DNA of 64,000 bases, taken from assembly GCA_963921795.1 (NCBI GenBank), contig OY997650.1:12659653-12723652 (forward strand), in the 5' to 3' direction. Below, in pieces: positions 56,181 through 64,000 of the stretch. Positions within the stretch are counted from its first letter, which is position 1; every line of letters starts with the position of its first letter. Under the pieces are notes generated by a model. The model had not been told where the DNA came from. It searched no databases and saw only the letters and a list, made by a program, of their open reading frames with translations. A program made the translations under genes and the position numbers. Source of the DNA: Nannobrachium achirus (lineage: Eukaryota > Chordata > Actinopteri > Myctophiformes > Myctophidae).

Positions 56181-57637
56181 TCTCCTCTGATACATAACAA
56201 CACTTTTAGGTTCATCAGGCGCTTATCACAGACAGGGCTAATATGAATTGGGATAAAGTGCTAGGATCTTTGCTTCAAAGAAATATGAGGTGTTACACGA
56301 GTTTGACTGCGATTGAATTTTATGTTCTGAAGAGAAGTTGGAACTCTTTTCATCAAGCGACTTCATCTTTTGGTTAATTTGTTTTTTTTGTATTTTGTAT
56401 GATCTTGAGAGGTTTTTTTAGAAACATGTTTCGCACAGAGATTGTCTTTTATGTGGATGTGGAAACGAGCCCGTTTCTAAACTGCAGATATTTACAGAAG
56501 AATCATGGTGACAAGTATGATTAAATTGTGATGATATAGTATATGATACAGTGAAAATGTATTTTGCTATGATGGCCTTTTTATTTGCAAAGATTGTCTG
56601 TTTGATTATGTTACGTTGTGATTACCTGACAAGAAGAATTTTGAAAAATCTATCTGAAAATTCTATGAGATTATTTTTGTCTATTTTATATTTATCAGAG
56701 AGTACAGAAATTCTAACATGACAATAAAAGGCATAATACGTGCAGTACATGTCTATCAAAAGCTATATTTCAGCAATGAAATAAGATCATTTTCCACAGT
56801 GTTTTATATGGACATTTGTAAACTACAGAATGTCATATTTTCAAGTCAACCCCTTTACATGAAGCATCAAGATCTTATATTAATTGATACATCAGCTTGC
56901 CCACACATTATGTGGGGGGTACAGAACTACCAAATAATGTATCAGACTTAACAATAAAGTTCTAACTCGATTTGTTGTGAACTCTTAATTGCAACAGTTA
57001 ATTAAGTTTAGTTTATAGTAATTAACTGTGTGGCAGTATGCTCATAAAAACAACAATCATCAAGAGAGGACTCTTCTCCAGGCATGGTCGCCAGAATAAA
57101 AGGTTGGCATTGTACATTTCTGCACACCACGCCTATGTTGAATCTGGAAAATGTCTGAAACAATTAAAAGTAAATATTGTCATATTGATATTTCTAGATA
57201 ATACGCAGAGGCACCCTTTCGCATACCACGTTCACGATCATGGAACTATGGTTCTCTCAATGCTGTCCAACTAACCCCAACTCTACACACAGGATTTGTT
57301 TTTTGTTTGTTTTTTTGTTTTTTCACCAGGCTGAACAGCAATTGAATGCTCAAGCTCTCCCACTTTGAGAATCAGTGGTTCTCAAAGTGGGGTTCCGGGG
57401 AGCACCAGGGGTTCCCCATGGCTAAAGGAACCACATCGACTCCTTACAGATCTTTAACTCTTACTCCTTACAGATCGCTAACTCTTACAGGTCCGGTTGG
57501 CTCCAACATCATCCACGGCACGCATCATGTTTGCTGACTGGAGCAGTTGAACATTTGACCACCGATGCATGCAATATGACACTGTAACAACTGTAGCAAT
57601 TAAACCAACCTCTCCTCCTCCTTTCACCTGACTCACA

Positions 57638-57923
57638 TAGGGGCCTTTTCCACCGGCAAATAACCAGTTCCGGTTCTTTCTCCCGCCTATGGGATGAACC
57701 AGAGGTGTGCTTTTCCACCGAGAACCGGAGTTGGTTCCGAACCGTAAAAGTTGGTTCGGAACTGGAACCACAAAATCCTTGGTTTTTGTGGTTCCAGAGC
57801 CAAATCCTTGGCTCTGGTTCAATCTGGTGGAAACGCAAGCTGGTTTGCAAGAACGAACCAAGGTTCCAAGAAAGTTGAACCGGCACTGGTTCTGGAACCG
57901 GTTCTTTGCCGGTGGAAAAGGCC
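57638..57923. mobile_element. palindromic MITE, GGGCCTTTTCCACCGG type
   Basis: GGGGCCTTTTCCACCGGCAAA and the inverse TTTGCCGGTGGAAAAGGCCC bound GGTTC-rich arms that mirror each other imperfectly. Related ends occur near 11249 and 61970. Confidence 0.8.
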
Positions 57924-58713
57924 CTACACAGGCATGAGCAGGACATTCTGGAGAAGGAACTTGTGTTCACACCAACACCTGTCCCATTCGACCTGGGGTT
58001 GTGTAGAACATTAACACATACCGTAGGAGGCTCACATTACCCGGGCTACCTTTCACCAACGTGGTTCAGGCAAGCCAAATGACAACTCACCGCTCATGCA
58101 AACCCAAGTAAAACGATCTGGACACCCTAACAAAAACATGTTGTTTTGGTTACACTGCACCGAAGGTTATTCCGTCTCAAATAAAGCCTTTAAAAGACCA
58201 GAGGCTGAGGCTAGATATTATCATAATACCAGTTGCAAAAAGGGGGCCAAATTATCATACAGGACAAACTTAATTACATCTCGGAGGCACACACAGACAG
58301 CTGAACGACCTCGTTTACTACAGACCCTTGGAGTTCCCAACAGGAGATGCGCTAAACGCTAAGAAGAATTAATAACTCAACTGGCAGAAGTGTCCTGGCT
58401 GCCAAATGAGAGCACCTGTGGGGTCCAGATGGTATATCTATCTGCTTCCAAATGCGTGGTGCCTTTTCACAATCACAGACTCGGAAACTGCGGAAAAGAC
58501 CCTAGCTAAAAGTTACAGTATTTGAAGCTTGTAGTTTGGCTATTTTAACCCGCTTGGCCAACTTCAGTGTATGTCAGTGAAGCCTGGATTAAGGTATATC
58601 TGCACATCATGTCCAGTTTGTTGCACATTTATTTATTTGTTACACTGATGTTACACCTTTTCCGGGACCCGTGGGAATCCTGAAAAATGTTCATCCTCTG
58701 GTACAGACTAGAC

Positions 58714-59132
58714 CAGGGGTGCCCAAAAGGTAGATCGTGATCTACCAGTAGATCACAAAGGCTGTGTAGAAAGATCACATGACAGGCCCCTAAAAATATA
58801 ATTAAAACCACAAAACCCCTCTTTTTGACATCTGTCAATTAAGGCAACTTGATTGACATCAAGAAGGGCCTGTCATCTCCATTCATGGATTCTAAAGTAG
58901 GCAAATTGGGGGGCAATGCTTTGTTTTCGTAGCTTTACAAAGAACCTGAAAACCTACCACTTCCATACATGGAATGACGATTTTTTCCCCCCACTATTTC
59001 CCATTCGATGTGTGTGTTATGTCAGTGCCGCTATTCCAAAGCCCCCTAACATACATTTTTTGGGGTGGGTAGATCACATTGAGCTGGTCATTCTAAAAGT
59101 AGCTCTCAAGTGAAAAAGTGTGGGCACCCCTG
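58714..59132. mobile_element. hAT MITE, CAGGGGTGCCCAA type
   Basis: An exact 8-bp duplication GACTAGAC (58706-58713, 59133-59140) flanks CAGGGGTGCCCAAAAGG and the inverse GTGGGCACCCCTG. The left part has the GTAGATCGTGATCTACCAGT signature of a family widespread in vertebrates. It has no core. Confidence 0.92.
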
Positions 59133-60003
59133 GACTAGACAATGGTAATGACTGACTATACTAGACCCGGGACATGTGCCATCGGGCCGCGATGAGGCAA
59201 GCAGGAATTCCTAATTCATGGATTTTACAAATATGTGCAAACGACGTTGAAAACATTGCATGACAGCATGACAGTGACATTACTGATGAATCCTTGGTAT
59301 AAGCAACCTCGAGCATAATCGAATCATAGGTTTTTGTTGTTTTCAATTACATATTTTTTTTTCTTTTTCATGGTTTTCGACGTCATTCTATATTACATGA
59401 TATTCATATTTCATTTAGATGAAGTGTAAATATATATTATAACATTAAAATCTTGAATAATTTTGAATATACTGTATCTTTTAAAACATTGAAGTGATTA
59501 CAGTGATTCTGCGACCAAACACATTTTTATTTATCGGCCAGGCGGGACCACTGAAGCGTGTGACCCCTGACCGTCCGTTGTTGCCTTGATGTGAGAGAAA
59601 TTGACAGATCTAACACCTTTAGCGTGACATTTACGAAGCAGCGCAGTAGTCAATAGCACCATGAACAATGTCAATCAAGTTCACCGTGTTTCTTTGAAGA
59701 CACAAGTTCACAAACTACCTGGAGCTGAATGCCAGAGAGGAGAGAAACGCTGCTTCACAGAATAGGTCAGAAGGGAACCCTGCATAACAAGACGGGCAAT
59801 CTGAAGGATAAAAACCTAGAAGTCTCGTGCAGCGGCCCACAACTATATTCATTCCACAATGCCTACACATCCCCAAATACGAGAAAGGAAGCTAACATTA
59901 TTAAGCTAGCATTATTACGCAATATTGTGTGCTTTAACTATTGAAAACTAGACCAGGTCACCTGGTTCTGCCAGACCCGCAATGAAAATCAGAATGCAAG
60001 GAA

Positions 60004-60029
60004 GGGGGGGGGGGGGGGGGGGGGGGGGG
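60004..60029. repeat. poly-G tract (26 G)
   Basis: An uninterrupted G run inside a region with single core arms (60155-60180, 60245-60260). Confidence 0.9.
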
Positions 60030-60479
60030 TGGATCAATCTTAGTCTGGCCTCTCTCCTTTGACCTGTCCGGCAAGCGTGACGCTGGCAGGAGTGCAAGAC
60101 TCCAGCTGGTATAGCTCGTGGGATCCTTAAGGCACGCAAACCTCCCACCCCACCAGAGCTTGTAGATCGGCTGTTTTCACTAGTATGGCACTGAACTAAC
60201 ACATGAACACACAGGATTGTATAGGCTGAGCAGCTGGAAATGTTTCTGAGCTTGTAGATGGGCTGAGGAATTTATAGTGTCAGCAGCTCGTCAGCCAACT
60301 CAACTCAGCTGGTCCTGTACAGGTGACGGCACTCAAGGCAATCAGCCGAGCAAGGGAAGGGAGGGGCAGATGAGCAGTCAGAGGCAAACACAGGCACACT
60401 GAGGAAAAGAGGGACCGACCGACTCCGACCGACAGACCGACAGACCGACAAAGCCTTTTGTAGGCCGACCCCCTGGGTC

Positions 60480-60800
60480 TGGCAAATAGCAGATATATTA
60501 GCTCGCAGCGCAGCACTCGCCCATCTCAAAATATTTAGTTCCAGGGACCTCCCAGAAGCAAAATTTGAGTTAAAAATGTTCGGTTAAAAATACATAGATT
60601 TGCGGACATTTTCACGACTTTTAAAAAAGAGCAGATCTACAAGGTCGCAGCGCGCTGTGAGCTTGTAGATTTGCTATTTTTCAATAGCTAAAGTATAAAA
60701 TAATTAAGGCCCCTCCACAAAGGTACCTTGCCACCTTTCTAAAGTACATTCCAACCACTTTGGGCCCTAGTAACCCCCCCCCCCCCCCTCCCCCCCTTGT
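60480..60800. mobile_element. B/C composite, truncated, with reduced core
   Basis: A left arm GCAAATAGCAGATATATTAG at 60481 joins family B text (TCTCAAAATATTTAGTTCCA). A shortened core at 60625-60682 then joins the family C end (CCCTCCACAAAG, GTGACGCCCCTG at 60799). Confidence 0.7.
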
Positions 60801-61219
60801 GACGCCCCTGTGCGAGACAATACCACTAGTGACAAATAATAAACCCTCTCTCCATTCTCGATTCCTCTCCATTCCCCAAAGGAGGCGGGAAAAAAACATG
60901 GCTTCAATTTTGTGATTTCATTGAATCTACACAGCAGAATTTGACATTGATCGTCAAATTCAGTAATCCCAGTAATTAGCCGTTTCAGTGCTTTGACCTC
61001 TAAATACAAATGACTCCCTTGGATGTTCCTCCATATGAAGGCATGTATTGCTGCAGAAATAATGAGGCAGTCGTCATACTGAAACAATACAGCGCTGCAG
61101 AGCTTCATGGAGCTCCATAAATCTCAGAGGACACGGAGGAAATCCTGCCTTAAGAGGCTGATTATCCCTCCAGCAGGGAGTCTGCACAGTTCGTAGTGGC
61201 TGTGGCTATGTAGCCTACA

Positions 61220-61445
61220 CACAGCCAGTCAGGGGTGTCACACCAAATTCGGGGCCCTGGGTACAAGGATTCACGGTGGGCCCCCCGTGAATGTTCTTCA
61301 TAGGGGGAGGGGCTTTAACCCATTCCGGGAACGCATTATTTTGTGCTTTAACTATTGCAAAATAGCAGATATACAAGCTCACAGGGTGGCACCAAGTGCC
61401 GCGATGCGAGCTTGTAGATCTGCTATTTTTGAAAAATGGTGATTT
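61220..61445. mobile_element. family C left half with core
   Basis: CAGGGGTGTCACACCAAATTC starts the copy. A core at 61354-61434 has stem CAGGGTGGCAC with mismatches. The right half is absent; a different element (CTAGGGGTCTTCAACG) begins at about 61478, carrying its own reduced core at 61775-61825. Confidence 0.75.
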
Positions 61446-62885
61446 TTGGTCACTGCACCTCAGAGGTTAGCCGTCTAGGGGTCTTCAACGTTTTCAGGCC
61501 AAGGACCCCTTAGCTCAGAGACAGATGAAGCAAGGACCCCCACTACATGTTGTATAAAACTGCGTTGCAGATTATCATCGATTTCATAGGTAGATTCATA
61601 GACTTGTTTGACAGCACTGTCATCAGTCGATGTTGGATTCGTGTTAGGCCTATGTGGGTTTTTTTTCCAGACATCTAATCACTTCAATTGTTGATGCATG
61701 GTAAACTTGACCTATCACTCGGTACTTGGTCTGCTCTTTTTTTTACCTCCACACCAAACCTATTTGCCGAAAATAGCGGATCTGCGAGGCGTTGAGAGCT
61801 TGTAGATCTGCTATTTTAGGCAAAAGTTCAAGTTGTGGTTGGAATAAAGACTTAATGCAAATGCAATTTCCGGAAGTTGGTGGTTTAAGAGGCATACATA
61901 TATTATATCAACCTTTTCGACTAAAAAAATATTTTTTTACATCATCATGTGTGCGCTCATAGTGGCCCTTTTCCACTAAGAAAGGAAATCCAGAACCTTC
62001 CAAATCCTGAAACTTTCCAGAACCCATTATAATAACTAGAAAACTTAAAAAGCATATAACTTCCGAGTTCTTCTGGATTCCCCCAGAACTCGGACTAACC
62101 AGCATGCACAGCATGCACCTCCCCTGGGCTCAAATTAGGTCCTGAGAAATGTATGTGAAAGCAAGCCATAGCATATGGAAACAAATCCAGACCCTGTGAA
62201 ATATGTTTCACAGCGCTGCCTGTTTCACTAGGTTCTGGTATTGTCGAACAGAGCTATAACTTGCCATGGGTGGAGCATGCAGCAGCGTGCAGGGCTGCAG
62301 CAGATGAGCCCACAATCCTTCAGTTCAATCCTTCAGTTCAGAATAAAGTATCTTCACAAGAAAGGCATCAATAAAGAATCTCGGTGCGATCAAATATTGA
62401 TGGTGAATGTATAAAAACAATGACGCAAACTCAATGGAGCGAGGGTCTCATGAAAGACAATTCTGTCCTTTCAAATATACGAGGACTCGGCTCTGCGTTG
62501 GAATATTATTAACGTATACTGTATTATTGCTAACATCTTTCATGCGTCCTGAATAGCGTTCATATATTTAGCATGACAAAAGAAAACATACAAAACCACC
62601 TGGGAACTTTGCTGACATAATGAATCCAATCATTCATGCTGTGAGTAGGGCATGTGCAAATACATGACATATTACAATTTACAAGTTATGCAGGGTTGCC
62701 AACTTGCCAACATTGGACTGTCGTTATGTGAAAATCCTATGACGTTTATCACATCTGACAACACACATTTAATCCCTTTTATGCCTATTCATAGAGATCC
62801 CTGTCTGAACCAGCCACACAGATAGGGGCTGTCTTCCTCCATATATGGGCATTCCCATATGAAGTCCTGTTAGATATGGGCTTAA

Positions 62886-63099
62886 GGTGGTTGCACACTG
62901 CTGCGTTTTTCGGGACGAATATCGGACTGAATTTCGGAGCACGCAAATAAAAAAATCAACCTCACGTTATGTCAGTCACGTTTGCACACTGCCGCCCGTT
63001 TCGCGCACCACTCGGTCCCTTGCTCTCTCTATCTCTCTCTCTCTCCTTGCCCTGAAAAACGCATTTCGCAACGAAAAACGCAGCAGTGTGCAACCACCT
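62886..63099. mobile_element. TTAA-flanked MITE, GGTGGTTGCACACTGC type
   Basis: TTAA at 62882-62885 and 63100-63103. The ends GGTGGTTGCACACTGCTGCG and the inverse CGCAGCAGTGTGCAACCACC are near perfect over about 30 bp. A short CT array lies inside. Confidence 0.88.
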
Positions 63100-63236
63100 T
63101 TAATATTGACGACATCAGGAATCTCTATATACAGTACTAGGTCCTTACCCGTTATCTTACCCGTTACCATATGAACTCTGATAAAAAAAAGGTTTGTATT
63201 TTGGTGTAAAAAAAACACACATTATGTATATGTTAA

Positions 63237-63723
63237 AGTGATCCCTGACTAATACGACAAATATGCCTTAATACATTATAATTGTCCTCTATAACTACAA
63301 TGTAAAATTAAAAACATCTCAAATATTTTATTTCTTCTAGAAATAGCTAATCTTTCAGTCAATAGGGGAAATGCCTGTCGCAAGTTGATGATGTCATAAA
63401 TGTTATGTGTGGTCTAATTTATGGCATGCATGTGCAAAATAAACCACAAACACATTTGAAATATTGATTTGATGCTCATATTAACCATAGGAAGTATTAC
63501 GTTTGTTTTTATTTGCACATGCATTCCATAAATTCCATAGGGATAGATCACAAATTACATTTATGACATCATCAACTTGCGACAGGCATTTCCCCTATTG
63601 AGTGAAAGATTAGCTATTTCTAGAAGAAATAAAATATTAAAGGTGTTTTTAATTTTACATTGTAATTATAGAGGACAATTATAATGTATTAGGGCATATT
63701 TGTCATATTAGTCAGGGATCCCT
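63237..63723. mobile_element. TTAA-flanked palindromic MITE, TGATCCCTGAC type
   Basis: TTAA at 63233-63236 and 63724-63727. Arms of about 200 bp mirror each other (AGTGATCCCTGACTAATA; GAAATAGCTAATCTTTCAGT; GGGGAAATGCCTGTCGCAAG). It is a better-kept relative of 42934-43615. Confidence 0.88.
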
Positions 63724-63782
63724 TTAAAATGTCTTTATATACAACATTAATCATTTTCTTGCGTTTAGTGTTGTCTACGTCA

Positions 63783-63872
63783 GGGGTTTTCAAACTTTTT
63801 TGACTCGGGGCACCCCGGTAAATAACCTTTTCAACCACGGCACCCCTGAATTACGCTGTTAATTTTTAGAAT
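63783..63872. mobile_element. CAGGGGTTTTCAAAC hAT-like fragment
   Basis: CAGGGGTTTTCAAACTTTTTTG and CGGCACCCCTGAATTACGC resemble the left end of a common vertebrate hAT MITE. It is interrupted by the next element and the window end. Confidence 0.6.
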
Positions 63873-63874
63873 CC

Positions 63875-64000
63875 TATTAGCCGGGGAGCCACAGGCCCAA
63901 AAGCTCAAAGAATAGGGTTTTACCTGTGACGTCATGACATACTTTTTATTTTAGTTTTTTCTATTCATTTGGTCATTAAGGTACACAGAATGAGAGGCCT
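63875..64000. mobile_element. left end of the 690-bp palindrome MITE, cut by window
   Basis: GCCGGGGAGCCACAGGCCCAA, AAGCTCAAAGAATAGGG and ATGAGAGGCCT follow the text of 37257-37390 closely. Confidence 0.8.

Overview
This is vertebrate, almost certainly teleost, nuclear DNA. It carries long introns, very many short fold-back transposons (MITEs), a tRNA-derived SINE, CA/GT microsatellites, and no bacterial-style gene packing. The only host gene I can support is the 3' part of a protocadherin-15 gene (pcdh15; a versus b paralogue not decided) on the + strand. In vertebrates PCDH15 forms the lower part of the hair-cell tip link and also acts in photoreceptors. The ectodomain and membrane segment lie upstream of the window.

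Gene layout. A 9-nt microexon (2833-2841) and a shared juxtamembrane exon (5964-6143) are followed by three alternative terminal exons. A proline-rich CD1-type tail lies at 17211-18912. Three short linker exons (34595-34616, 39328-39380, 48858-48954) then lead to either an acidic, Ser-rich CD2-type tail (49664-51424) or a CD3-type tail (52277-52927). Splice phases agree at every junction. The shared exon ends after two bases of a codon, and both CD1 and the first linker exon start with the missing G. The last linker exon ends in phase 0, and both CD2 and CD3 start in phase 0. All three tails end in T-x-hydrophobic, the class I PDZ-ligand pattern. CD1/CD2/CD3 names follow my memory of the mammalian isoforms.

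Introns. Nearly all remaining sequence is layered repeats. At least ten hAT-type MITEs have readable 8-bp target duplications, and several sit inside one another. At least seven MITEs are flanked by TTAA. A family with GTCGGGTGGAAACC ends (family A) has about ten copies. There is also an interrupted SINE, a MITE whose body is a telomere-like CCCTAA array, a small LTR element of the TRIM class whose LTRs contain a tRNA-like sequence, and many GT/CA tracts.

The most unusual signal is a palindromic core of about 75 bp (arm AATAGCAGATCTACAAGCTC, then a GC-rich stem, then the mirror arm). It occurs about 50 times, whole or partial, in the middle of MITEs whose ends are otherwise unrelated. Its outer arm is shared across families, while the inner stem differs between families yet stays self-complementary.

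Downstream of 52927 I see no further gene; 53-64 kb is repeat-rich flanking or 3'UTR sequence. All family and homology statements are from memory, without alignment or database search.
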